Source: Brachyspira sp949287565
GTDB taxonomy: Bacteria; Spirochaetota; Brachyspiria; Brachyspirales; Brachyspiraceae
DNA: 64,000 bases
Direction: 5' to 3' (one strand)
Assembly (NCBI RefSeq): GCF_036997615.1
Contig: NZ_JAWLQA010000014.1
In this document: in pieces, positions 52,998-62,447 of the stretch
Numbering within the stretch: the stretch's first letter is position 1
How the letters are laid out: each line of letters opens with the position of its first letter
The notes under the pieces: generated by a model
The model's database searches: none
The model's input: only the letters and a program-made list of their open reading frames with translations
Told to the model about the DNA's origin: nothing
Made by a program: the position numbers and the translations under genes

Positions 52998-54165
52998 TTA
53001 TAAAGATATACTATTAAATAGACTTCATACCACTATTAATCATAAAAATGAAATAGAAAATGACTGCATCAAATTTTTGAGTTATGATATTACTATAGAG
53101 CCTAAAATAGTGCAGATCGAAAAGAAAAAAAGTATATTATGCACAGTATATTTCTATGTTAAAGCGCCGCTTTTTGATAATGTTTTTTTTGAATCTTCAT
53201 CAAGTATAGCTTCAGATGAATATAAGGCTATAGAACTTTCATCTGATAATTTTGTATATTGTGCTTTGCATGGCATATTGGATTTTCTTTCAGGAATACA
53301 TCATCATGAAATAGAAACCTCAATATTAGGAAATAAAAAAGTTTTCACTGTATGTGAAAGTCCTATACTAGGTATTGGGAATATAGAAAATAGTATAAAC
53401 GATAAAGAAGATTTTTATAATGATTATATAGGTTTTGATGAAAAAAACGGATATTCTAGTTTTTTATGGAATTCTATATATAAAGAAGTTCCTTTCATAC
53501 TTGCTAATAATAGAGTAAGTTTTATAAAGACTTATGCGGCTAAAATGCCTAATGATGATATTATAGTAGAATGCACTATAAATAATATTCAAAATAAAAC
53601 ATTAGAAAACTGCGTTCAAAATGAAATTATTAAATGGGATAATAATGGAGAGTTCTTTTCTATAAAGCAATTTTTCTTTATACTGCAGTCGGACAGTACT
53701 TATATTAAATATCCTTATACAAAAGAAGAAGTTGAGTATTTTGTTATGGAGTATGTACTTGAGTTTGAGAAATGCGATTTTAATTATGATGATTTTATCA
53801 AGAATATAAAAAATGTGATATCTGATAATAGTATAAGAGAAGAAATGATGAATTTTATTCCTGAAATATGTGCAGAATATGCTTTTAAAGATGCTGTTTT
53901 TAATGATAGGGTAGATGTTTATATAGAAAATAATCATTATAATATATTGAAAACACAATTTACAAGCTATAAATATATAGAAGATTCTCTGATAGATGGT
54001 TTTTCAAATAAGATTTTTAAAAAAGAAACTTTTAATGAATTAGTTCATATCAGTAATTCTTATCATATAATATATGAGGCTATGCAAAACGATAATAATA
54101 TAAAAATGAATGATATATTTGTTTCTATTGCTTTTAATTTCTCTAATGAATATAAATTTATATAA
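52990..54165 (+). CDS. Unknown protein with DUF6348-like region
   Basis: 391 residues, soluble. The first 210 or so (VQIEKKKSILCTVYFYVKAPLFDNVFFE, DNFVYCALHGILDFLSGIHHHEIE) resemble, by my recollection, DUF6348-type proteins of unknown role; this is a weak match. The second half is helical and acidic (YVMEYVLEFEKCDFNYDDFI). It overlaps the phosphoesterase gene by 8 bases and so is translationally coupled to it. Its 3' end is 3 bases from the convergent FUSC-like gene. No enzyme motif is seen. Confidence 0.68.
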   Translation: MNNYKDILLNRLHTTINHKNEIENDCIKFLSYDITIEPKIVQIEKKKSILCTVYFYVKAPLFDNVFFESSSSIASDEYKAIELSSDNFVYCALHGILDFLSGIHHHEIETSILGNKKVFTVCESPILGIGNIENSINDKEDFYNDYIGFDEKNGYSSFLWNSIYKEVPFILANNRVSFIKTYAAKMPNDDIIVECTINNIQNKTLENCVQNEIIKWDNNGEFFSIKQFFFILQSDSTYIKYPYTKEEVEYFVMEYVLEFEKCDFNYDDFIKNIKNVISDNSIREEMMNFIPEICAEYAFKDAVFNDRVDVYIENNHYNILKTQFTSYKYIEDSLIDGFSNKIFKKETFNELVHISNSYHIIYEAMQNDNNIKMNDIFVSIAFNFSNEYKFI

Positions 54166-54168
54166 TCA

Positions 54169-56169
54169 TTATAATATATTATCTATATTATTTTTTATTG
54201 AATTATTTATAGAATTTATGCTGTCGAAACAATTTTCTAATCTATAAAATATATATGAATCTGTTTTTATAATATTTCTCTTTTTTTCTTCACTGTTATA
54301 ATCATTAATTTCATTTTTGAATAATTTAGCAGTGTTTTCTAATGTGTTTGATATGTTTTCTATGAAAATTAATATATTTTGTTTATCTTCCGGTCTATTA
54401 TATTTCTTCATAAGATGTATTAATTGTTCTGCTTCAACTATAAATTTTCTATTACTTTCTATTAATGAGTCTGTTATAGGAGTACCTTTATATCTTGTTT
54501 GATTTTTTTCATGTACGATGATGTTGTTTTTTATCATGTATGCTTTTAATAGTATTTCATACAGATACTGAGATGTAGTTTCATTATTTATAGCTTTTCT
54601 CATTTGATTTATTATTATAGTATCTATTTCTATAAGTTCGCTTATTTTATCAACCATACCTTTATGACTTTCAGTTCTTATGATAAAATGGTCAAATACC
54701 CAAACAATGGAAAGTGCCATTATTATAAACCCAACTCTTGATGAAGCTGACATTAATTTCGGCATATATGGAAATGAAGATATTAATGCAGAAATTGTTC
54801 CGTATATCTTTTTTAAAAAGTCATTAATAGAAGCAAGAGATAATATAAAGCATACTCCTATGGCAGGAATAATCATATCATAAGGTATATACCTGAAGAA
54901 AACCGAAAATATAAATACTCCTATAAAATTACCTAAAACATTTATTTTTAAATTATGTTTTTGTTCTTCATAAAATGGATACAGCATTATATAAGAAAGA
55001 ATAGGAAGCCAGTAACCTCTTATTGCTATTTCATCAGGTAGAAAATATCTTATAGTAAATGATATACACATTATGATTCCCATTTTTAGAGAGAATCTGA
55101 AATGGCATTTATTTATATTAAATTCTTTCTTCAATCTTATGAATTTTAAATTGAATAATCTTGTTATTTCAAATTCATCTTTTTTATTTTCAAACATATT
55201 AGATAATATATTTTTTAATTTCGATATGGTATATATCCATTCATAATTACTTTTATCATTGCTTAAAGAATAATTATCATTGAAATAATTTATAGCACTC
55301 ATTACACTATTATATTCTTTTTCATGTTTTGATATATCTTTTTTTAGCAAATTGGATATTCTATCTAAAATTTTTGAAAGCATCATAAAATATTCTGAAT
55401 CTTTATCTGTAAAATTAATAATATTTTGATGTTCTTTGTCTATTAAAATATTTATTTCTTCCAAAAATAAAACAAGCTGAAAGTGATTAATATTTCTATT
55501 ATTCATAGTATTATGTCTTTTTAATGTGTCTACATATATTGCAGTAGTATATCCATTTATAATAGGAAAAAAATCATCTTTTTTATTTAATGAACATGTT
55601 TTATTATATAATGATGATATTTTTTTATTTATAGCCTCTATTCCTTTACAAGCCAAATTATTAGATAATTTATGTCTAGTTAAAAATCTATTTAATACTA
55701 AGAATATAAATATTATGAGTAAAGCAGTTAATATAGCTTCCATTCTCAAATGTATATCCGATATAGGTATGTTGTATGCCTGTAAAAGAACATAAGCAAA
55801 GCCGTATATGAAATAATTTCTGGGTACAAAATCATCTGAAAGCAGATATACTATAGAAAAAGGAACTATAAAGTTAAGAGTTATAGTAAAGAATAAATTT
55901 TGTTCTGCTATTGTTGCTAAAAATCCTAATAAAAGTATTCTAAAAGCTACAGCAGGAAAACTTTCTATAGTAAAACTTTGACGCATTAAAGCACATATAA
56001 ATATAGAAATCACACCTATAGTGGCATTTTCTCTTCCAAATAGCCTAGTAGATAATACCATTATAAAAAGCCCTACCAATACGCTAGGCAGAAAATCTAT
56101 GGCTCTTTTTATGAATGCAATTAATATTTCTTTTTGCTTTTGATAAAAAACTTTATTTGTAAAAAACAT
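54169..56169 (-). CDS. FUSC/aromatic acid exporter-like membrane protein
   Basis: 666 residues arranged as two membrane halves separated by a cytoplasmic helical segment, the layout of YccS/AaeB (FUSC) proteins. The first half has about six helices (LPSVLVGLFIMVLSTRLFGRENA). The second repeats the pattern (MGIIMCISFTIRYFLPDEIAIRGYWLPILSYIMLYP is the typical conserved second-half motif), then a helical tail. Relatives export aromatic acids or other organic anions; the substrate here is unknown. It is transcribed alone. Confidence 0.8.
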   Translation of the reverse strand: MFFTNKVFYQKQKEILIAFIKRAIDFLPSVLVGLFIMVLSTRLFGRENATIGVISIFICALMRQSFTIESFPAVAFRILLLGFLATIAEQNLFFTITLNFIVPFSIVYLLSDDFVPRNYFIYGFAYVLLQAYNIPISDIHLRMEAILTALLIIFIFLVLNRFLTRHKLSNNLACKGIEAINKKISSLYNKTCSLNKKDDFFPIINGYTTAIYVDTLKRHNTMNNRNINHFQLVLFLEEINILIDKEHQNIINFTDKDSEYFMMLSKILDRISNLLKKDISKHEKEYNSVMSAINYFNDNYSLSNDKSNYEWIYTISKLKNILSNMFENKKDEFEITRLFNLKFIRLKKEFNINKCHFRFSLKMGIIMCISFTIRYFLPDEIAIRGYWLPILSYIMLYPFYEEQKHNLKINVLGNFIGVFIFSVFFRYIPYDMIIPAIGVCFILSLASINDFLKKIYGTISALISSFPYMPKLMSASSRVGFIIMALSIVWVFDHFIIRTESHKGMVDKISELIEIDTIIINQMRKAINNETTSQYLYEILLKAYMIKNNIIVHEKNQTRYKGTPITDSLIESNRKFIVEAEQLIHLMKKYNRPEDKQNILIFIENISNTLENTAKLFKNEINDYNSEEKKRNIIKTDSYIFYRLENCFDSINSINNSIKNNIDNIL

Positions 56170-56313
56170 TGGAATTAATTTATATTTTTTCTTATATTAT
56201 ATAGTATAGACTATATTACAAATAAAAAATAGTCAATAAAGAATTATATAATTTTTTATTATTGCCGATATTAATAATGAGATATCATATCTTTATTTTA
56301 AGGGGATTATACT

Positions 56314-56814
56314 ATGCCGCCAGTAATCATAGAACATGAAGAATATCCTTCTGTAGTTGTTATTGAATATAACAGCATATACAGAAATGAATTACAAAAT
56401 TTTATACATAATATAAAAATTAAAGATAATAAAGAAGAAGTTTTTGTTGAACCTTATTTTAATAAAATTCTTCACACCAATAATACAAATATAGGACTTT
56501 TAACTATAGATGGAAGAATCAATGGATATTATTATATAAATAAAGATTGTGTACTTAAATATATATATATGAATTATCCATATAGAAGAAATGGTTTTGC
56601 CAAGCTGCTTTTAACTCATGCTATCAAAGCTAATCCTAATATACAATTTGAGAAGAATGCTAATCAGGCTTATACTAGACTTATAAGTTCTCCTATATTT
56701 GAAGATGTACTTAAAGGCAACTCTTTAGGAGCATTCGATAATTCTGGATCAATGGATACATTTGAAGATCTTAGCGGCGGCGGAAGTAAAGAAGGGGAGC
56801 TTACTTTATTTTAA
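56314..56814 (+). CDS. GNAT-like acetyltransferase
   Basis: 166 residues. The core YIYMNYPYRRNGFAKLLLTHAIKANPN matches the GNAT acetyl-CoA-binding loop (R/Q-x-x-G-x-A) and following helix. The preceding strands (IGLLTIDGRINGYYYINKD) fit the fold. The C-terminal 40 residues are Gly/Ser/Asp-rich (FDNSGSMDTFEDLSGGGSKEG) and unusual for GNATs. The acceptor is unknown. AAGGGG lies upstream of the start. A lipoprotein gene follows without a gap. Confidence 0.75.
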   Translation: MPPVIIEHEEYPSVVVIEYNSIYRNELQNFIHNIKIKDNKEEVFVEPYFNKILHTNNTNIGLLTIDGRINGYYYINKDCVLKYIYMNYPYRRNGFAKLLLTHAIKANPNIQFEKNANQAYTRLISSPIFEDVLKGNSLGAFDNSGSMDTFEDLSGGGSKEGELTLF

Positions 56815-57230
56815 CTTTAAAAAGATTTTTATATATAAATACGATACTAATCATATTCCTTATTGTATCATGTGCGCATAATGCAGTTTCAATAGCAGAA
56901 GAACCTGTAATTGAAGAAAAGATTAAAGTTTATCGTCTTATAAGTATGCATACTGCTATGAATATCACTATTAGTATAGATGATAATAAGATATATGGTA
57001 AATCTGCTATAAATGATTATTGGGCTAATTGTAAAATTGAGGGAGAAGGCATATCAATAGATATGATAAAAACCACAAGAAAAACTGATAATGCTGAAAA
57101 AAGAAGGGCAGAGGGTGATTATTTATCAATACTTCAAACAGCATATTCAATAAAAATAGAGGGAAACAGACTTATAATATATACTAGGTTTATAGATGAA
57201 CCTCTTATCTATGAAGAAATAGAAGATTAA
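56808..57230 (+). CDS. META-domain (HslJ-like) lipoprotein with non-canonical start
   Basis: The frame encodes a lipoprotein signal (LKRFLYINTILIIFLIVSC, then AHN) followed by a META-like domain: ISIDDNKIYGKSAINDYWANCKI, EGDYLSILQTAYSIKIEGNRLIIYT, EPLIYEE. The first ATG in frame is at 56946, inside the mature domain, so it would discard the signal and lipobox. No ATG, GTG or TTG precedes the signal before the reading becomes implausible. ATT at 56808 has GGGGAG eight bases upstream and overlaps the GNAT stop, so ATT initiation or a lost start codon is possible. META lipoproteins are linked to stress or antibiotic tolerance in other bacteria. Confidence 0.65.
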   Translation: MLTLKRFLYINTILIIFLIVSCAHNAVSIAEEPVIEEKIKVYRLISMHTAMNITISIDDNKIYGKSAINDYWANCKIEGEGISIDMIKTTRKTDNAEKRRAEGDYLSILQTAYSIKIEGNRLIIYTRFIDEPLIYEEIED

Positions 57231-57257
57231 ATATAAGATTAAAGAAATGAAAAAATA

Positions 57258-57288
57258 AAGGCTGTACTTAAATAAGTACAGCCTTTTG
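57258..57288. terminator. Intrinsic terminator between lipoprotein and mgl operon ends
   Basis: AAGGCTGTACTTA (57258-57270) pairs perfectly with TAAGTACAGCCTT (57273-57285). The minus-strand continuation is TATTTTTTC and the plus-strand continuation TTGTTAT, so it suits both convergent transcripts, best for mgl. Confidence 0.85.
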
Positions 57289-57303
57289 TTATATTGCCTA
57301 TTG

Positions 57304-57459
57304 TTAGCTATATATTAAGCCAGCAATATATCTTACAAACTCAGCGATTAAAAAGATCATCACTATGAAACCCAAGAATATCCAAGATTTCAAAGTTCTT
57401 TTTCTAGTTTCCTTTTTATTAAATTCTCTCCTAAAAGGATCGTTATTATCATATTCCAT
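57304..57459 (-). CDS. Predicted 51-residue membrane protein linked to mglC
   Basis: ATG at 57459 on the minus strand to TAA at 57304. The protein starts MEYDNNDPFRREFNKKETRK, has a basic region and one membrane helix (WIFLGFIVMIFLIAEFV), and ends GLIYS. AGGG lies about 8 bases upstream. It begins 15 bases after the mglC stop and ends just before a terminator, so it is most likely the last gene of the mgl transcript. No family recognised. Confidence 0.65.
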   Translation of the reverse strand: MEYDNNDPFRREFNKKETRKRTLKSWIFLGFIVMIFLIAEFVRYIAGLIYS

Positions 57460-57474
57460 AATAAAACCCTATAA

Positions 57475-58497
57475 TCATACTTTTTTCAAATACTTTTGTG
57501 TATCAACTGCAACAGCTGCAATTATGATAGCACCCTTAATTATGTACTGCATATATGGTGAAATACCAACGAATGTCATACCATAGTTAATAACTTGGAA
57601 TATCAATACACCAGATACAATACCTAAGATAGAACCAATACCACCAGAGAATGAAACTCCTCCTACAACGCAGGCAGCAATAGCATCAAGCTCATAACCA
57701 TTACCTAAGTTGTTAGTAGCAGAACCAACACGAGCAACTTCTAATGAACCAGCTATACCATATAAAGCACCTGCCATAGTATAAACTATCATAAGAGTAA
57801 GAGGAATGTTTACACCAGAAACAGCAGCAGCTTCAGGGTTGCCTCCAACAGCAAATATATTTTTACCTAATTTAGTTTTATTCCAAATAACCCACATTAT
57901 AGCAGTTATTATGATAGCAAATATAATTAGGTATGAAATAGTATAGTTTCCTATTTTTATACCTCCCAAAGCAAGATTACTAAATCTAGGATCAAGTCCT
58001 CCAATAGGCTGAGCACCATAAGGAGGTCTGTCAAAATAAGTACTAGTTACACCATAAAGTATAAGCTGCATACCTAAAGTGGCAATAAATGGAGTTACAT
58101 AAAGTTTAGAAATAATGAATCCATTTATAAATCCGAATACCATAAGTATAAGCATAACTAAAAGTATAGGGAGTATAACCGGAAGCATAGGTAAATCAGG
58201 ATACATTCTAGTAGGGTTAGAAGGAGATTGTAAAAGTGAAGCACTTACAACAGCAGCAAGTCCTACAGCTCTACCAGCACCTAAGTCGTTACCTTGAGTT
58301 ACAAGAAGTGTTCCAATACCTACAGCTATTATCATACGAGTAGAAGCCTGAGCAAATATATTTAAGAAGTTACTTAATTTGAAGAAACTAGGGTCTTTAA
58401 TGATAATACCTATAAGTATTACGAGTAATGCTGCAAATATAGCATTGTTTAATACAAATGATTTAATAGTTTTAATGTTTATTTTATTTTTATCCAT
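57475..58497 (-). CDS. mglC: Galactose/methyl galactoside ABC permease MglC
   Basis: 340 residues, multi-spanning, of the ribose/galactose-type permease family (BPD_transp_2). The conserved blocks are clear: MIIAVGIGTLLVTQGNDLGAGRAVGLAA, GFINGFIISKLYVTPFIATLGMQ, GGNPEAAAVSGVNI, and GYELDAIAACVVGGVSFSGGIGSILG. It forms the membrane channel for the sugar delivered by MglB. It follows mglA by 21 bases. Confidence 0.95.
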   Translation of the reverse strand: MDKNKINIKTIKSFVLNNAIFAALLVILIGIIIKDPSFFKLSNFLNIFAQASTRMIIAVGIGTLLVTQGNDLGAGRAVGLAAVVSASLLQSPSNPTRMYPDLPMLPVILPILLVMLILMVFGFINGFIISKLYVTPFIATLGMQLILYGVTSTYFDRPPYGAQPIGGLDPRFSNLALGGIKIGNYTISYLIIFAIIITAIMWVIWNKTKLGKNIFAVGGNPEAAAVSGVNIPLTLMIVYTMAGALYGIAGSLEVARVGSATNNLGNGYELDAIAACVVGGVSFSGGIGSILGIVSGVLIFQVINYGMTFVGISPYMQYIIKGAIIIAAVAVDTQKYLKKV

Positions 58498-58518
58498 GAT
58501 CCTTCCTTTTGATTAAAA

Positions 58519-60024
58519 TTATAAATATTTAGCAGACAATGCCATAATTTCTTCTTGATTAGTATTTTTAGTTTCAACAATACCAGCCACTCTTCCATTA
58601 CTCATAACCATGATTCTGTCAGTTATACCGAGTAATTCAGGCATTTCAGAACTAACTACTATTACAGCTTTTCCAACAGTAGCTAAATCGATAATAAGTC
58701 TGTATATATCATATTTAGCACCAACGTCAATACCTCTTGTAGGCTCATCAAGCATAAGAATATCAGGTTTGCTTAAAAGCCATCTTCCTAATATAACTTT
58801 CTGCTGGTTTCCTCCAGATAATGTTTGTATAGCTGTTTTTTCAGAAGGAGTTTTTACCTGCATACTGTCTATAACCCATTTTGTATCTTCCTGCATCTTT
58901 TTATTATCCAAGAATCCAAATTTATTTTTATAATGGTCTATATTAGCTATAGTAGAATTAAAATTGATAGATAGCATGCCGAATATGCCTGTTTGTCTTC
59001 TTTCTTCTGTAACTAAAGCAAATCCATTTTTTATAGCTTTTCTTGTAGAAGAATTGTTAACCTCTTCAGACATTTTAAATACATGACCTGAAGATAAAGT
59101 TCTCATACCGAATATACTTTCTAATACTTCGGTTCTTTTTGCTCCAACAAGTCCTGCAATACCAAATACTTCTCCTTTTCTTACGCTAAAATTAACTTCT
59201 TTAAGAGAAGGCTGATAAAATGCAGTGAAATCTTTTATTTCTAAAATATCCTCTCCAGGAACATTTGTTTTTTCAGGGAAACGATTAGTTAAATCTCTTC
59301 CTACCATCTGTTTGATAATCATATCAGTAGTTAATTCTTTAGATGGGGTAGTGGCAACATATTTACCGTCTCTCATTATAGTAACTTCATCAGATATTTG
59401 AAGTATTTCTTCCATCTTGTGAGATATATAGATCATACCTACGCCTCTGCTTTGAAGTTTTCTAATGATTTTAAATAATTTAGCAACTTCTTTTTCAGTA
59501 AGAGAACTTGTAGGTTCGTCTAACACCAATATTTTAGAATTATAAGAAACCGCTTTTGCTATCTCTACCATTTGCATTTCAGATACAGATAATGTAGATA
59601 CTTTTGTTCTAGGATCCAGAGGTATTTCTAAATCATCAAAAATTGCCTTAGTATCATCATACATCTTTTTCTCATCAATAATAACGCCGTATTTGGTAGG
59701 ATATTTTCCAAGCCATATATTGTCTTGTATATTTCTTTGTCTAACTTGGTTAAGTTCTTGGTGTACCATAGCTACACCATTATTCAAAGCTTGTTTGGGT
59801 GATATAAAGTTTACTTCTTTACCATCTAAGAATATATGTCCTTCATCTTTACGGTATATACCGAACAAACATTTCATCAAAGTAGATTTTCCAGCACCAT
59901 TTTCACCCATAAGAGCAACTACTTCGCCCTCTCTTACGGTTAGCTGTACATCATCTAATGCTTTAACACCCGGAAAAGACTTTGAAATACCTTTCATTTC
60001 AAGAACAATTTTTTTATTATCCAT
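58519..60024 (-). CDS. mglA: Galactose/methyl galactoside ABC ATPase MglA
   Basis: 501 residues with two fused ABC domains. First domain: Walker A GENGAGKSTLMKCL, signature LSVSEMQMVEIAKA, Walker B KILVLDEPTSSL. Second domain: degenerate Walker A GLVGAKRTEV, signature LSGGNQQKVILGRW, Walker B ILMLDEPTRGIDVGAK. This asymmetric pair is normal for the MglA/RbsA family. It lies downstream of mglB after a hairpin and upstream of mglC. Confidence 0.96.
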   Translation of the reverse strand: MDNKKIVLEMKGISKSFPGVKALDDVQLTVREGEVVALMGENGAGKSTLMKCLFGIYRKDEGHIFLDGKEVNFISPKQALNNGVAMVHQELNQVRQRNIQDNIWLGKYPTKYGVIIDEKKMYDDTKAIFDDLEIPLDPRTKVSTLSVSEMQMVEIAKAVSYNSKILVLDEPTSSLTEKEVAKLFKIIRKLQSRGVGMIYISHKMEEILQISDEVTIMRDGKYVATTPSKELTTDMIIKQMVGRDLTNRFPEKTNVPGEDILEIKDFTAFYQPSLKEVNFSVRKGEVFGIAGLVGAKRTEVLESIFGMRTLSSGHVFKMSEEVNNSSTRKAIKNGFALVTEERRQTGIFGMLSINFNSTIANIDHYKNKFGFLDNKKMQEDTKWVIDSMQVKTPSEKTAIQTLSGGNQQKVILGRWLLSKPDILMLDEPTRGIDVGAKYDIYRLIIDLATVGKAVIVVSSEMPELLGITDRIMVMSNGRVAGIVETKNTNQEEIMALSAKYL

Positions 60025-60081
60025 ATTAAAACCTTTATTTTTTCAAACTCTGCTAATATAAAAATAAATTAGATAATTAAG

Positions 60082-60115
60082 AAACAGGGATATTAAAAGA
60101 TTAATATCCCTGTTT
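60082..60115 (-). other. Hairpin between mglB and mglA
   Basis: A perfect 14-bp inverted repeat (AAACAGGGATATTA / TAATATCCCTGTTT) starts 17 bases after the mglB stop. Such stems between binding-protein and transporter genes act as partial terminators or protect the upstream mRNA, giving excess binding protein. Confidence 0.75.
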
Positions 60116-60131
60116 TATTCAAAATTAATTA

Positions 60132-61181
60132 TTATTTATAAGCTTCTTCAGCAACGTTTATATTATCTTTAGTTATAGGTACATAAGGAACGCGAACTGC
60201 TTTAACTTCGTCTAAAGTCCAAGTAGTACCATCTAATGGATCTTTTCCAGCAGCAACATTTAAAGTAATGTCAACTAGAGCTTGAGATTGTCCAACTGGG
60301 TCATTAAGAACAGAACCTACTATAGTTCCTTTTTTGATTTCATTGATCATATCAGGAATAGCATCAACACCTACTATAGGTATGAATTTAGTAGTATCAC
60401 CTTCTTTGTTGTATCCTAAAGCTTGTACTGACTGTAAAGCACCTAAAGCCATAGCATCATTGTTACAGAAGATATATTCAAGTTTGTCACCATATTTCTG
60501 TATCCAAGCATCAACTATATCTTTAGCTTTTGCAGTGTCCCACATAGCTGTTTGTTCTTCTAATTTTTCTACTTTAAGACCGTTGTTAGTAACGTATAAA
60601 GTAACATGGCTAGTTCTAGCTTCAGCATCTGGGTGTCCTGGTTCACCTTTTAATAAAGCATATTGTATAATTCCGTCACCATTTTTGTCCCAAGTAGGAT
60701 TAGCTTTCCAAGTATCTACAACGATTTTACCTTGCATATCGCCTGATTCTTCTGGAGTAGTTCCTACATACCAAGTTTTATCATAGCTAGCCATAGCTTC
60801 AGCACTAGGCTGTTTGTTGAAGAATACAACAGGTATATTTTTAGTTTTAGCTTTATCTATGATAGTTTGAGCAGCTTGAGGGTCTACCAAGTTAATAGCT
60901 AATGCTTTTGAGTCTTTTTGAATCATAACATCAACTTGGTCGTTTTGCTGAGCTTGGTTGTTTTGTGAGTCATTGATTATCAAATTTGCTTTTCCGCTAA
61001 TTCTAGTTTCAATGTTTCTTCTGTAGAATGACATAAAGTTATCATCGTAACGGTAAATTGTTACTCCGATAGTTGGACCATCAGTAGTTGCTGTGGATGA
61101 AGAAGATCCGCCTCCGCAAGATACCACAAAAAGTGAAGACATTATAAATAATGCCGCCATAACGATAAGTGACTTTTTCAT
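60132..61181 (-). CDS. mglB: Galactose/glucose-binding lipoprotein MglB
   Basis: 349 residues. The signal ends FVVSC, then a Gly/Ser linker, so it is lipid-anchored. It aligns with E. coli MglB through the sugar-pocket motifs: IYRYDDNFMSF, NLVDPQAAQ, GHPDAEAR (His/Asp/Arg set), the tryptophan in QTAMWD, FCNNDAMALG, VGVDAIPD and the Asn in VLNDP. All key ligand residues are retained, so glucose/galactose binding is expected. It also keeps the DKNGDG calcium-loop-like segment. It heads mglBAC with its own promoter. Confidence 0.95.
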   Translation of the reverse strand: MKKSLIVMAALFIMSSLFVVSCGGGSSSSTATTDGPTIGVTIYRYDDNFMSFYRRNIETRISGKANLIINDSQNNQAQQNDQVDVMIQKDSKALAINLVDPQAAQTIIDKAKTKNIPVVFFNKQPSAEAMASYDKTWYVGTTPEESGDMQGKIVVDTWKANPTWDKNGDGIIQYALLKGEPGHPDAEARTSHVTLYVTNNGLKVEKLEEQTAMWDTAKAKDIVDAWIQKYGDKLEYIFCNNDAMALGALQSVQALGYNKEGDTTKFIPIVGVDAIPDMINEIKKGTIVGSVLNDPVGQSQALVDITLNVAAGKDPLDGTTWTLDEVKAVRVPYVPITKDNINVAEEAYK

Positions 61182-61224
61182 ATTAGAAAACTCCTTAAAT
61201 TAATTAATATTCTCTTAATTAATT

Positions 61225-61252
61225 AGTATATAAATTTATTTTATTAAATCAA
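61225..61252 (-). promoter_or_regulatory. Probable promoter for mglBAC
   Basis: On the minus strand TTGATT (61252-61247), a 16-base spacer and TATACT (61230-61225) lie about 45 bases before the mglB start. The remaining part of the 237-base gap holds the upstream gene's terminator and nothing else that I can see. Confidence 0.6.
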
Positions 61253-61352
61253 GTAAAATCACTTTTTTTGACTTTTTGATATTTATATGAGCTGAATTTT
61301 AAGATATGTTTAATGTTATGATAACTTTATTTGAACTTTTTATTTGTTATAT

Positions 61353-61395
61353 AAAAAGGTAAGTTATTGCTTAAATAATACAACAACTTACCTTT
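61353..61395 (-). terminator. Intrinsic terminator after second mglB paralogue
   Basis: AAAGGTAAGTTATTG (61355-61369) pairs with CAACAACTTACCTTT (61381-61395) with one G-U, and the minus-strand 3' flank is U-rich. It separates this paralogue from mglBAC. Confidence 0.8.
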
Positions 61396-61418
61396 AAATA
61401 ATTAATAATATTTAAATT

Positions 61419-62447
61419 TTATTTATAAGCATCAGCAGCATCATTTATATTTTCTAATGTGATGGCTCTATAAGGTACTCTTACAGCTTTTACATCATCT
61501 AAATTATATTCTGTTCCGTTTAATACATCTTTTCCGCTTGCAGCATTCATAACCATATCAACTACAGCTTTAGCCTGATCTTTAGGGCTTTGTAAAACAG
61601 TACCTACTACAGTTCCTTTTTTAATTTCTTCAATAATTTCAGGAATAGCATCTACACCAACTATAGGTATAAATTTATTGCTGTCGCCTATGTTATAACC
61701 TTGTTTTTGGATAGATTTTAATGCTCCCAAAGCCATAGCATCGTTATTTGAGAATATAAACTCTATGCTATCTTCATATTTTTCTACTAGAGAGTCAGTA
61801 GCTGTTTGAGCTTGAAGTATATCCCAATTTGCTGTCTGTTCTTCTAGTTGTTCTATATTTATTCCATTATTAGTTAAAACAGCTTTAATTCTTTCTGTTC
61901 TAGCTTCAGCATCTGGGTGCCCTGCTTCTCCTTTTAATAAAACATATTGAATTTTTCCATCTCCGTTTTTATCCCAAGTAGGATTTTCTTGCCAAGCCTT
62001 AACTACTATATCACCCTGTATATTTCCGGATTCTTCACTTAAAGTACCTACATACCATGCTTTATCATAAAGCATCATATCTTCTTTGCTAGGCTCTTTA
62101 TTGAAAAATATTACAGGTATTCCTGTAGGCTTTATTTTATTAATCATAAAACTAGCTGATGCAGGGTCTACTAAATTAATTGCTAATGCATCAACCTCTC
62201 TTTGAATGGCAGCATCAACCTGATCATTTTGCTTAACCTGATCATTTTCTGAGTCATTCATTATAAATTTTGCTTTTCCATTTAACATAGTTTCAATATT
62301 TCTTCTCATAAATGAAATAAAAGCATCATCATATCTGTAAATAGTAATACCAACTTCTATTTCATTATTAGCTTTTGAAGAATTGCCGCAGCTGGTTAAT
62401 GATATAAACAATAAAATCGATGAAATAATAACTATTGCTTTATTCAT
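61419..62447 (-). CDS. MglB-like sugar-binding lipoprotein, paralogue 2
   Basis: 342 residues from ATG 62447, chosen since the TTG at 62459 would place the GGAG ribosome site inside the gene. The lipoprotein signal ends LTSC. The sugar pocket is mostly conserved with mglB at 60132: IYRYDDAFISF, NLVDPASA, GHPDAEAR, TANWD, SNNDAMALG, VGVDAIPE; the asparagine of VLNDP is replaced (VLQSP). It probably binds a similar hexose with altered affinity. It has its own terminator and so is regulated apart from mglBAC. Confidence 0.9.
   Translation of the reverse strand: MNKAIVIISSILLFISLTSCGNSSKANNEIEVGITIYRYDDAFISFMRRNIETMLNGKAKFIMNDSENDQVKQNDQVDAAIQREVDALAINLVDPASASFMINKIKPTGIPVIFFNKEPSKEDMMLYDKAWYVGTLSEESGNIQGDIVVKAWQENPTWDKNGDGKIQYVLLKGEAGHPDAEARTERIKAVLTNNGINIEQLEEQTANWDILQAQTATDSLVEKYEDSIEFIFSNNDAMALGALKSIQKQGYNIGDSNKFIPIVGVDAIPEIIEEIKKGTVVGTVLQSPKDQAKAVVDMVMNAASGKDVLNGTEYNLDDVKAVRVPYRAITLENINDAADAYK

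Noticed and set aside
60334..60786. 150-residue plus-strand ORF inside mglB
   Set aside because: It is antisense to a well-supported MglB gene with all pocket motifs, and has no start signal of its own.
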